DNA from: JAICJC01 sp963757605
Lineage (GTDB): Bacteria; Actinomycetota; Thermoleophilia; Gaiellales; JAICJC01
Direction of reading: 5' to 3'
Assembly: GCA_963757605.1 (NCBI GenBank)
Contig: CAVWSF010000003.1
Span: 434,001-498,000, forward strand
DNA: 64,000 nucleotides
Each line of letters begins with the position of its first letter. Positions within the stretch are counted from its first letter, which is position 1. The translations under genes were made by a program, and so were the position numbers. The notes beneath the pieces were generated by a model. The model was given only the letters and a program-made list of their open reading frames with translations. It had not been told where the DNA came from and did not search any database. Positions 43,008 to 51,230 of this stretch are shown here, one piece after another.

Positions 43008-44743
43008 GCAGGGACCTCGACGACGAGCGTCGTCCCGTGGTCGGTGCTGGACTCGACCCGAAGCGATCCGCCCAGTAGCTCGGCCCGTTCGCGCATCGAC
43101 ACGAGACCCAGCCCCTGGGCGGGCGTTGCCTCGTCGAATCCGGTTCCGTTGTCCTCCACGATCATCGTGAGCCGTTCGCCGTCGCGCCGGGTGACGATGC
43201 TGACCGCCGACGCTCCGGCGTGCTTGGCGATGTTGGTGAGCGCCTCCTGCGCGATCCGATAGAGCGCCGACTCTACCGGCTCGGCCAGACGAGGTTCGAG
43301 CCCCGCGAGGTGTGAGTCGACCTCGAGGCCCGTCCGGCGGCTGTACGTGTCGATCAGGCGCTCGAGCGCCGGTGCGAGGCCGAAGTCGTCGAGCGCCTTC
43401 GGGCGCAGCTCGACCGCAAGGGCGCGGAGCTCCTGCACGGCGTTCACGACGGTGGCGCGCAGCTCCTCGACCGTGCTGCGCACGGCGGCGGGGTCGTCGG
43501 ACTCCTCGAGGCGGCGAAGGCCCATCAGGACCGCCGCCAGCGACTGGCCGGTCTCGTCGTGGAGCTCGATCGCAAGCCGGCGGCGTTCCCGCTCCTGCGC
43601 CTCGACCACTCGCCGCAACGTCTCGCGGCGAGACGCATCGCGGATCTCCGAGGCGACGAGCCGCTCGACCGCGTCGGCCCGGTCACGCTCCGTGGAGAGC
43701 GCCTGCGCGAGCTCGAGCGCGAGCACCGTGCGCGCCGCGTACGCCTGCAGCAGCCGCTCGTCCTCGCTGCTCAGCGCGGTCGGGCCCTCCCGGTCGCCCG
43801 CGACGATGACGCCGACCGCCTCGAAGCGGCGCACGATCGGCACGATCAGGAGCGAGCGCACGCCGGCGATGCGGCCGGTGGGCGCATAGGCGTCCGGGTC
43901 GGTCTCGAGATCGTCGACCTTGACGACGCGGCGGGCGAGCAGCGCCGCGCCCACCTTCGACCCCCCCACCGGGACGGTGTGCTGGCGCAGCCGCTCGCCC
44001 CGCTCGCCGGCCGCAGCCGCGTAGCGCAGCATGGTGCGGTTGTCCTCGGGGAGGGCGATGCCGATGACTGCCGCCGGGACGGCGCGAACCGCCTGCTCCG
44101 CGAGGAGCTGGAGCACGTCGTCACGCGCGCCGCCGCTCAGGATGGCACCGAGCAGCTCGTCGACCGACGACACCTCCGTCCAGGCCCGTTCGAGCGCCTC
44201 CGCGTGGTCGCGCGCCTCGCCGAACAGGCGCGCGTTCTGGATCGCTGCGCCCGCCTGCGCTGCGAGCATGATCGCCACGGCCTCGTCGGCCTCCGTGAAG
44301 TCGCCGTCGCGCTTCTCGGTCAGATACAGGTTCCCGAAGACGCTCCCCCCGGCGATGACGGGGACGCCGAGGAAGTTCCGCATCGGAGGATGGTTGGGCG
44401 GAAAGCCGACGGACCGCGGGTCGCTGCCCAGATCGGTTAGCCTGAGCGGCCTGGCATCCGTGATCAACACGCCGAGGATTCCGCGCCCGGCCGGGAGCTC
44501 GCCGATCGCCTCGCGCTCGGCGTCGCCGAGGCCGGCCGTGATGAACTGGGCCAGCCGGTTCCCCGACTCGTCGAGGACGCCGATGGCGCCGTATCGCGCG
44601 CCTGTCAGATCGCAGGCCGACTGCGCGAGCCGGGGAAGGATCTGGTCCAGCTCGAGCCCGCTTGCGATCGCAACGCCGGCGTCGAGCAGCGCTTGCAGGC
44701 GATCGTCTGGCGCCGTCGCGCTCACAGTGGGAGAATACGGCAT
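43004..44743 (-). CDS. Two-GAF sensor histidine kinase, DosS-like (possible heme sensor)
   Basis: A 579-residue soluble kinase: GAF-A (about 15-175), GAF-B (about 190-345), HisKA_3 with H395 in IELHDETGQ, and HATPase_c (VSMRERAELLGG). GAF-A contains GFPPNHPPMRNFLGVPV. From memory the same stretch in M. tuberculosis DosS holds His149, the heme ligand; the matching residue here is H118. Heme-based sensing of redox, O2, NO or CO is therefore plausible. It is divergent from the first Usp gene. Start ATG 44743 is preferred over the nearby GTG 44725. Confidence 0.88.
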   Translation of the reverse strand: MPYSPTVSATAPDDRLQALLDAGVAIASGLELDQILPRLAQSACDLTGARYGAIGVLDESGNRLAQFITAGLGDAEREAIGELPAGRGILGVLITDARPLRLTDLGSDPRSVGFPPNHPPMRNFLGVPVIAGGSVFGNLYLTEKRDGDFTEADEAVAIMLAAQAGAAIQNARLFGEARDHAEALERAWTEVSSVDELLGAILSGGARDDVLQLLAEQAVRAVPAAVIGIALPEDNRTMLRYAAAAGERGERLRQHTVPVGGSKVGAALLARRVVKVDDLETDPDAYAPTGRIAGVRSLLIVPIVRRFEAVGVIVAGDREGPTALSSEDERLLQAYAARTVLALELAQALSTERDRADAVERLVASEIRDASRRETLRRVVEAQERERRRLAIELHDETGQSLAAVLMGLRRLEESDDPAAVRSTVEELRATVVNAVQELRALAVELRPKALDDFGLAPALERLIDTYSRRTGLEVDSHLAGLEPRLAEPVESALYRIAQEALTNIAKHAGASAVSIVTRRDGERLTMIVEDNGTGFDEATPAQGLGLVSMRERAELLGGSLRVESSTDHGTTLVVEVPA

Positions 44744-44789
44744 TCCCGCACACGCAATCCGGGGGCGCCCGGATGCGGACGTTCTCTCG

Positions 44790-44809
44790 GGCGCCAACAC
44801 TGTTGCACC
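44790..44809 (+). promoter_or_regulatory. Candidate shared regulatory motif upstream of the first Usp gene
   Basis: GGCGCCAACACTGTTGCACC lies in the 93-bp region between the divergent kinase and Usp genes. It resembles the dyad upstream of coxB. Weak evidence. Confidence 0.25.
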
Positions 44810-44836
44810 AACCCCCAAGAGCACAGGAGGTGCGCG

Positions 44837-45307
44837 ATGTTTGGGACAATTGTTCTGGCGGTCGACGGCTCGCGGCCATCCGACAAGGCGGTCGACTATG
44901 CAGGACGCCTGGCGAAGGAATCCGGAAGCCGGATCGTCGCCGTTCACGTGAAGGAGATCATGGCCGGCCGCGCCGCGGGGCCCGTCCATGTCGACGAGGA
45001 CGAGATCCTCGCGAAGGTCCGCGGTCAGATCAAGCAGCTGAACGACGACGGCGTGAAGGCCGAGCTCCAGGTCACGAGCAGCATGACCGGCGGCCCGGCG
45101 CACGTCATCGCCGAGGCTGCGGCCAAGGAGTCGGCTGACGTCATCGTCACCGGCACGCGCGGCCACACGGCGCTGGCGGGCGTGTTCCTCGGGAGCGTCG
45201 CCCAGCGGCTCCTGCACCTGGCGGGATGCCCGGTGCTGGTGGTTCCCGACGCCGCTTCCGCCGGGACCGGCGCCGCGGCGAGCCACGAGGCCGCCGCCGT
45301 CAGCTGA
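44837..45307 (+). CDS. Universal stress protein, single domain
   Basis: A 156-residue UspA-fold protein starting MFGTIVLAVDGSRPSDKAV, with the ATP-binding pattern G-x2-G-x9-G-S in GTRGHTALAGVFLGS. An AGGAGG precedes the ATG. A hairpin follows the gene, so it is probably its own transcription unit, divergent from the sensor kinase. Usp proteins of this type are classic DosR targets in mycobacteria; the exact role is not known. Confidence 0.92.
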   Translation: MFGTIVLAVDGSRPSDKAVDYAGRLAKESGSRIVAVHVKEIMAGRAAGPVHVDEDEILAKVRGQIKQLNDDGVKAELQVTSSMTGGPAHVIAEAAAKESADVIVTGTRGHTALAGVFLGSVAQRLLHLAGCPVLVVPDAASAGTGAAASHEAAAVS

Positions 45308-45320
45308 ACCGAGACCGAAC

Positions 45321-45350
45321 GGCTGGGTCTGCCCCCGGGCCGGCCCAGCC
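45321..45350 (+). terminator. Hairpin after the first Usp gene
   Basis: GGCTGGG and CCCAGCC form a 7-bp outer stem with a GC-rich interior. No T-run. Confidence 0.4.
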
Positions 45351-45375
45351 TGAGGCATGACCGGACCAACGTCAC

Positions 45376-45828
45376 GTGATCCTGATCGCCACCGACGGGT
45401 CGGCCCCCGCACGCGCTGCGGAGGCCATCGGGCTGGAGCTCGCGCGCGCACGCGGCGGGACGGCCATGTTCGTCTGCGTCTGGGCGCCGCTTCGGGCCAG
45501 CTTCGGGGTGCCGGTGCCTGAGCTGCTCGACTCGGAGTTCGTCGACGCCGAGCGGACATGGGCGGAAGAGACGCTCGCCGAGGCGGCGGCGCGCGCAGCC
45601 GCGGCCGGCATGGAGGCCGAGACGGTCGTCGCAAAGGGCCATGCGGTGGAGGGCATCTGCGACGCCGCGGCCCGGCACAGCGCCGGGATGATCGTGATCG
45701 GATCGCACGGATGGGGAGCAATGATGTCGCTGATCTTCGGAAGCACCACCCTCGGCGTGCTCCAGCACGCCCCCTGCCCCGTCGTGGTCGTGCGCGACCG
45801 CGCGGACGATGCCGAGGACACGGCGTGA
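45376..45828 (+). CDS. Universal stress protein, single domain
   Basis: A 150-residue Usp beginning with GTG (VILIATDGSAPARAAEAI) and holding GSHGWGAMMSLIFGS, the nucleotide-binding pattern. There is little room for a leader, but the start is supported by alignment with the other Usp N-termini. It overlaps the next Usp gene by GTGA and so forms an operon with it. Confidence 0.9.
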   Translation: MILIATDGSAPARAAEAIGLELARARGGTAMFVCVWAPLRASFGVPVPELLDSEFVDAERTWAEETLAEAAARAAAAGMEAETVVAKGHAVEGICDAAARHSAGMIVIGSHGWGAMMSLIFGSTTLGVLQHAPCPVVVVRDRADDAEDTA

Positions 45829-46640
45829 GCGCGGCACCGACGACAACCGACGTCTTCGCCCGGATCGCGTGCGGCATCGACGGGTCGGAGGCGAGTGTCC
45901 AGTCCGTCCAGCAGGTGGCGCAGCTGGCGCCCGAGGGCGCCGAGGTGACGCTGTTCGGCGTCGCCAACGAGAGCGCCGCCGTGTCGATCGGCTGGCCGGC
46001 GTTCCCCATCTCGCACGCGGCGAAGGTGAGCCGCGAGACCATCGAGGCCGGCATCGAGCAGGCCCGCGAGGCGCTGCCCGCGCACGTCACCGTCCGGTCG
46101 GGGATCGTCACCGGCCCGCCGGCTCCGCTCTCGGTCATCGAGACGAAGGTGCGAAACGCCACCGTGGTCGCCATCGGCAGCCACGGCCACCGGCGGCTGT
46201 CGGGCATCGTGATCGGCAGCGTCGCGACGGCGCTCCTGCACTCGGCACCGTGCTCGGTCCTGCTGACGCGCCCGGCCTCCCGAGAGGACTTCCCGCGGTC
46301 GATCGTCGTCGGGCTCGACGGCTCGGCCCAAGCCCGGCTCGCCGCCGGCCACGCCGCCGCGATCGCCGCCCGCACGGGCGCCGAGCTCAAGGGGCTCGTC
46401 GCGATGGGCGGCGCCCCGGTGGACTACGGCGAAGTGCGCTCGATCGTCATCGACAACGGCGGATTCCTCCTGACCGACGACGAGCGCGACCCCGTCGACG
46501 CCTTCTCCGACGTCGCGGCGGACCTGCTCGTGCTCGGGAGCCGCGGCCTGCGCGGCGTGCATGCCCTGGGCAGCGTCAGCGAGCGCGCCGCCCACCGCGC
46601 CGGGTGCTCGGTCCTGGTGATTCGGCCCTCTCAGACGTAA
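45825..46640 (+). CDS. Universal stress protein, tandem domain
   Basis: A 271-residue protein of two Usp domains (about 10-148 and 153-270). The first has the intact GSHGHRRLSGIVIGS motif. The second has a shortened version (GSRGLRGVHALGS), so ATP binding there may be lost. Start GTG at 45825 is in frame and coupled to the gene before. Thirteen base pairs later the GNAT/acyl-CoA synthetase begins. Confidence 0.9.
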   Translation: MSAAPTTTDVFARIACGIDGSEASVQSVQQVAQLAPEGAEVTLFGVANESAAVSIGWPAFPISHAAKVSRETIEAGIEQAREALPAHVTVRSGIVTGPPAPLSVIETKVRNATVVAIGSHGHRRLSGIVIGSVATALLHSAPCSVLLTRPASREDFPRSIVVGLDGSAQARLAAGHAAAIAARTGAELKGLVAMGGAPVDYGEVRSIVIDNGGFLLTDDERDPVDAFSDVAADLLVLGSRGLRGVHALGSVSERAAHRAGCSVLVIRPSQT

Positions 46641-46653
46641 GGTACGGACGTCC

Positions 46654-49296
46654 ATGAGCGCCACCGGGCAACGCGTTCACGACGTCATCCTGCGGGGCGG
46701 CCGTACGCTACGCCTGCGCCCGCCGACCGAGGAGGACGCCGACGGCGTACGGCGGTTCCTGACGGAGCTCTCGCCGGTAAGCATGCGCCTGCGGTTCCAC
46801 GGGACCAGGCGCGTCGACGATGCGATGGTCGCGAGCTTCCTTGCACCGGACTGGACGAGCGAGGGCGTGCTCCTCGCCACCGCCGTCGGCGCCGACGAGC
46901 GTGACCGGGTGATCGGCCTGGCGAGCTTCATCCGCCTGCGCGACCCGCGGCTGGCTGAGGTCTCGTTCGTGGTGGCCGACGACCGCCAGGCCGACGGGAT
47001 CGCCACACGACTGCTCGAGCAGATCGCGGATGAGGCGGGCAAGGTCGGGATCGAGCGCTTCGTCGCCGAGGTGCTGTCCGAGAACCGGCCGATGCTGCGA
47101 GTCTTCGACGACTCGGGGTTCGAGGTCAGCCGCAGCTACGACGGCGAGGAGGTCCGTATCGACTTTCCGATCCGGTTCGACGAGCGCTACCTCGAGGCCG
47201 TGGACTTTCGCGACCACACTGCGGTCGGGCCGTCGCTGCGGCCCGTGCTCGAGCCGGACTCGGTCGCCGTCGTCGGTGCGTCCGCGCGCGAGGGGTCGAT
47301 CGGAGGTGCCGTCTTCCGGAACATCGTCGAGGCCGGCTACACCGGGGCCGTCTTCCCCGTCAACCGCTCCGGCGAGCCCGTTGGCGGGCGGCCGGCGCAC
47401 GCCTCGGTCGCGGAGTTGCCGGTGCCCATCGACCTGGCGGTCATCGCCGTGCCGTCGGGCGCCGTTCAGGGAGCGGTGGCAGAGGCGCTCGCCGCCGGCA
47501 CGAAGGCCGTGTGCGTGATCTCGGCCGGGTTCGCCGAGACCGGGCCGGCCGGCGCGAAGGCCGAGGTCGACCTGCTGTCACTCGTCCGCTCCCACGGCGC
47601 CCGCATGGTCGGGCCGAACTGCCTGGGCGTCTTCTCCGCGACGAGGAAGATGAACGCAACGTTCTCGCGCCGCCAGTTCGAGCCGGGGCACGTGGCCATC
47701 TCCTCGCAGAGCGGCGCCGTCGGCCTCGCGGTCATCGACGAAGCCTCCCAGCGCGGCCTCGGCATGTCCGCGTTCGTGTCGATCGGCAACAAGGCGGACG
47801 TGTCGTCCAACGATCTGCTCGAGTTCTGGGAGGACGACGACAACACCGCCGCGATCGCGCTCTATATGGAGTCGGTCGGGAACCCCCGCCGCTTCGCGCG
47901 CATCGCCCGCCGAGTCGCCAGGCAGAAGCCGGTCCTGGCGCTCAAGAGCGGGTCGACGACGATGGGCGAGCGGGCCGCGATGTCACACACCGCCGCGCTG
48001 GCCGGTTCCGACAGGGCGGTGGAGGCGCTCTTCCAGCAGGCGGGGGTGATCCGCGCGCACACCTTGCAGGAGCTGTGCGACGTCCTCCAGCTCGTCGCGA
48101 CCCAGCCGCTGCCGCACGGCAGGCGGGTCGCGATCCTGTCGAACGCAGGGGGCCTCGCGATCCTGTGCGCCGACGCCTGCGCCGGGCTCGGCTTCGAGCT
48201 GGCGCCGCTCAACGAGCACACGCGCGAGCACCTCTCCGCGCTCCTGCCGGACGAGGCGACCGTCGCCAACCCGGTCGACATGATCGCCTCGGCGACGGCG
48301 GAGACCTACGCCGCGGTCGTGCCGCTGCTACTCGCCGACGCCGACGTCGACTCGCTCGTCGTCCTCGCGGCGCCCACGGCGCTCGCGATGCCCGAGGACG
48401 TGGTTCGCGCCATCGCCGATGCATGCGAGCGAGAGCAGGTCAGGAAGCCCGTGCTTGCCGTGACCCCCGGCAGCGCGACGCACGGCGGATCGGTGCCGTG
48501 CTACCGCTACCCGGAGGCCGCCGCCGGTGCGCTGGCGCGGGCCGCCGAGCGGGCCGAATGGCTGCGGCGGCCGCAGGGCCGCGTCCACGAGCCCGTCGTC
48601 GACCGAGCCGCGGCCCGCGCGGTGATCGAATCGGCGCTCGAGGCCTCCCCCGACGGCTGGCTCGGAGCCGACTCGGCCCGGCGGCTCCTCACCGCCTACG
48701 GCGTCCCGTGCGTGACCCAGCGAACCGTGACGCACCGGCCCGAGGCGCTCGAGGCGGCGCACGCGCTCGGGTACCCGCTCGCCGTGAAGATGGGCGAGGC
48801 CGGCGTGCACAAGGTCGACCGCGGCGGCGTCATCCTCGGCGTGGCCGACGTGCCCGCGCTCGACGCGGCCCTCGACCGGATCGGCTACCCGGCCGTGCTC
48901 CAGCCGATGGTCCCGGGCGGGATCGAGCTCCTGGCCGGCGTCGTGCAGGATCCGGTGTTCGGGCCGGTCGTGGCCTTCGGCCCGGGCGGCACCATGGCAG
49001 AGCTGATCGGCGGCACCGCGTTCGCGACCCTGCCGCTGACCAACATCGACGCGACCGAGCTCGTCACGTCAGGGAAGGCCGGAGAGCTCGTGACCGGGTT
49101 CCGCGGGCGTCCGGCCGAGGACGTGAACGCGCTCGTCGACCTGGTCGTGCGGCTGGCCGCGCTCGCCGAGGACTTCCCGCAGGTGGCCGAGCTCGACCTG
49201 AACCCGGTGATCGCGCTCGCCGACGACTGCGTCGCAGTCGACGCCCGCGTCCGGGTCGCGCACGCCGCCCCGCAGGGCCGGCTCAAGTCGTGGTAG
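46654..49296 (+). CDS. GNAT domain fused to NDP-forming acyl-CoA synthetase
   Basis: An 880-residue fusion. Residues ~10-180 are a GNAT acetyltransferase (TLRLRPPTEEDADGVRRFL, VVADDRQADGIATRLL). Residues ~190-640 are the CoA-binding and ligase domains (SVAVVGASAREGSIGGAV, SSQSGAVG). H445 in MSHTAALAG is the expected phospho-His. Residues ~655-880 are ATP-grasp (LGYPLAVKMGEAGVHKVDRGG). The family includes E. coli PatZ, where GNAT is C-terminal; here it is N-terminal. It may acetylate protein lysines or make acetate and ATP from acetyl-CoA. It sits in the Usp cluster. Confidence 0.9.
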   Translation: MSATGQRVHDVILRGGRTLRLRPPTEEDADGVRRFLTELSPVSMRLRFHGTRRVDDAMVASFLAPDWTSEGVLLATAVGADERDRVIGLASFIRLRDPRLAEVSFVVADDRQADGIATRLLEQIADEAGKVGIERFVAEVLSENRPMLRVFDDSGFEVSRSYDGEEVRIDFPIRFDERYLEAVDFRDHTAVGPSLRPVLEPDSVAVVGASAREGSIGGAVFRNIVEAGYTGAVFPVNRSGEPVGGRPAHASVAELPVPIDLAVIAVPSGAVQGAVAEALAAGTKAVCVISAGFAETGPAGAKAEVDLLSLVRSHGARMVGPNCLGVFSATRKMNATFSRRQFEPGHVAISSQSGAVGLAVIDEASQRGLGMSAFVSIGNKADVSSNDLLEFWEDDDNTAAIALYMESVGNPRRFARIARRVARQKPVLALKSGSTTMGERAAMSHTAALAGSDRAVEALFQQAGVIRAHTLQELCDVLQLVATQPLPHGRRVAILSNAGGLAILCADACAGLGFELAPLNEHTREHLSALLPDEATVANPVDMIASATAETYAAVVPLLLADADVDSLVVLAAPTALAMPEDVVRAIADACEREQVRKPVLAVTPGSATHGGSVPCYRYPEAAAGALARAAERAEWLRRPQGRVHEPVVDRAAARAVIESALEASPDGWLGADSARRLLTAYGVPCVTQRTVTHRPEALEAAHALGYPLAVKMGEAGVHKVDRGGVILGVADVPALDAALDRIGYPAVLQPMVPGGIELLAGVVQDPVFGPVVAFGPGGTMAELIGGTAFATLPLTNIDATELVTSGKAGELVTGFRGRPAEDVNALVDLVVRLAALAEDFPQVAELDLNPVIALADDCVAVDARVRVAHAAPQGRLKSW

Positions 49297-49303
49297 CGAC
49301 CCA

Positions 49304-49503
49304 AGGTCGGTAATTCCCAATTGCCGCGCGCCTGGACGCGCGGCGGTGGACTATCGGCGACTCTGGCGGGGCTGCGGCTGCGAACCGTCGCATCGCTGTG
49401 TCCTCGGTCAGCCCAATATTCACCGATATTGGGCTTCCCTGCGTCCTTGCGCTACTCGGTTCTCGCCGCCCAGGACGTCACGTCAACTGAGAATCACCGA
49501 CCT
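49304..49503 (-). repeat. Structured dispersed repeat, copy B
   Basis: A 200-bp element with a 23-bp terminal inverted repeat matching at 19 positions. The 98-nt core (49368-49465, minus orientation) matches copy C at 96 and is the same length as copy A. The central hairpin has a 10-bp stem. It lies between convergent genes, starts eight bases after the synthetase stop, and supplies the stop codon and last codons of the FAD oxidoreductase gene. Confidence 0.92.
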
Positions 49504-50608
49504 CGACCGTAGCGAGATACGGCGCCAGGTACCGGCCGGACACCTTGGTGGGCGGCCACCACAGGGCGCGGGCGTCTGCCACCCCCGTGCTGCCGCGGCC
49601 TCCGGCGAGCTCGGCGCGCAGGAAGCGGTCCTCTTCGCCCGTCATCAGCACGCCGCGCAGCACCGGCTCGAACGGCCGCGGCGCCACGTCGGCGCCCGCC
49701 TCTGACGCCAGCATCTCGGCCACGGCATCGGCCTGCTCGGCCGCGATCCCGCCCTGCTTCACCGGGAACGCCGTGATGTCGCCGGCGGCGTAGACGTCGG
49801 ACAGGTTGTCGACGCGGCCGAAGCCGTCCGTGCGAAGGAGGCCGTCGTGCGTTGCCGGAAGGCCCGCGATCGGGACGCCGGTCAGGCGGGGCAGCGCCAC
49901 CACCCGGTCGACCTGGAGCTCGTCGCCCGGCTGCGTCCGCAGCACGCCGTCCGAGAACTCGGCCGGCGTCTGGCGCAGGTGCACCTCGATCCCGCGCTCG
50001 GCGAGCACCCGACGCACCTCGGCGCTGGCGTCGCCGCCGAAGGCCGCGAGCGGCTCCTCCTCGGGTGTCACGATCGAGATCGCGACGCGCGGATCGGCCC
50101 GCCCGGCGGTGAGGAGCGCCAGCTCGTAGGCCGGGAGCGTCCAGCCCACGCTGGCCGGGATGGCGAAGGCCACCGAGCGGATGTCGCCGGCGTCGATGGC
50201 GCCGACCAGCGCGCGCAGCGCTTCGACATCCTGTGGCCCGCCGAAGACGAGCGCGCCCGGCACCACGGGCCGGGCCTCGGCACCGCAGGCCACGACGAGG
50301 GCGTCGTAGGCGATCGTCATGTCAGCACCGATCGTGGCGCTGTGATCCTCGGGATCGACGGCCGTGAGCACGCCGCGGTGAAGGCCGACGCCGATGTCGG
50401 CGCAGATGGCAGCGAGGTCGAACTGGCGCACCTCCGCGCGGTCGAATGGCTCTCCGACCGACGCGGCCCGGAACCCGAACCGGTCGGTCGGAGCGACGAG
50501 GGTGATGTCGACGAGCTCCGGCGCCAGCGTCCGCAGGGCGAGCGCCGTCTCGAGCGCTGCCACCCCTCCTCCGGCGATCACGATGCCTAGCCGTCGCAGG
50601 ACGCTCAC
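49478..50608 (-). CDS. FAD-dependent NAD(P)-disulfide-type oxidoreductase
   Basis: A 376-residue flavoprotein: FAD motif IVIAGGGVAALETALAL, a central NAD region with a modified glycine motif (AFAIPASVGWTLPAYELALL), and NLSDVYAAGDITAFPVKQGGIAAEQA, which binds FAD. It resembles sulfide:quinone or NDH-2-like reductases but lacks recognisable redox cysteines, so the electron acceptor is unclear. Its last ~6 codons and stop lie inside repeat copy B. GTG start. It is divergent from the next Usp gene. Confidence 0.85.
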   Translation of the reverse strand: MSVLRRLGIVIAGGGVAALETALALRTLAPELVDITLVAPTDRFGFRAASVGEPFDRAEVRQFDLAAICADIGVGLHRGVLTAVDPEDHSATIGADMTIAYDALVVACGAEARPVVPGALVFGGPQDVEALRALVGAIDAGDIRSVAFAIPASVGWTLPAYELALLTAGRADPRVAISIVTPEEEPLAAFGGDASAEVRRVLAERGIEVHLRQTPAEFSDGVLRTQPGDELQVDRVVALPRLTGVPIAGLPATHDGLLRTDGFGRVDNLSDVYAAGDITAFPVKQGGIAAEQADAVAEMLASEAGADVAPRPFEPVLRGVLMTGEEDRFLRAELAGGRGSTGVADARALWWPPTKVSGRYLAPYLATVEVGDSQLT

Positions 50609-50785
50609 AATGCACCTCCACTCGTCTGTGCCGATTCAAGGCTACCCGGCGTCCGTGCGCCGGCCATCGGTGGCGCCACGAAACCCGCGTACGGAAAGGC
50701 CGCACAGGGGTTCAGTACGCCCCCCGATGCCGGCCGGAAGCGGACGCGCGACGATGATGGAAACACCGACGACCGGAGGGTTGTC

Positions 50786-51220
50786 ATGTACACCATCGTC
50801 CTCGCACTCGACGGCTCCGAGGGATCGAGCCGGGCGGTTCCGGTTGCAGAAGGACTCGCCCGCCGCGACGGAGCCCGCATCGTCGTCGCACATGCGCGCA
50901 CCCGCGCGCTCGAGACCGCGGTGGAAGCCGTGCTGCTCGACCGCGTCGACGCGCTCGCCGAGGCGGGCGTCGAGAGCTCGCTCGCGATCCGCGACGGCCT
51001 CGACGGCGAGGAGGCCAAGGTCATCGCCCACGTCGCCCACGAGGTGGACGCCGACCTGATCGTGATCGCAAGCCGCGGCCGCGGCCCGTTCAAGGGTGCG
51101 CTGCTCGGCTCGACCACGCAGCGCCTCCTGCCGCTCGCCGAATGCCCGGTGCTCGTCGTCCCCGGTGCATACGCCGGACCCGGCCTCGGAGTATCCGAGA
51201 CCGCAGAGGCCGAGGCGTAG
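50786..51220 (+). CDS. Universal stress protein, single domain
   Basis: A 144-residue Usp (MYTIVLALDGSEGSSRAVPV). Its nucleotide motif is ASRGRGPFKGALLGS, with Ala for the first Gly. GGAGG precedes the ATG. It lies 10 bp before the P-type ATPase gene, probably in one transcript. Separated from the FAD oxidoreductase by 177 bp of divergent promoter region. Confidence 0.9.
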   Translation: MYTIVLALDGSEGSSRAVPVAEGLARRDGARIVVAHARTRALETAVEAVLLDRVDALAEAGVESSLAIRDGLDGEEAKVIAHVAHEVDADLIVIASRGRGPFKGALLGSTTQRLLPLAECPVLVVPGAYAGPGLGVSETAEAEA

Positions 51221-51230
51221 CGAGCCGCCA

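Noticed and set aside
44744..46390. Long minus-strand open frame extending the kinase across the Usp genes
   Set aside because: It is antisense to clear Usp proteins and has no recognisable domain; the kinase starts at 44743.
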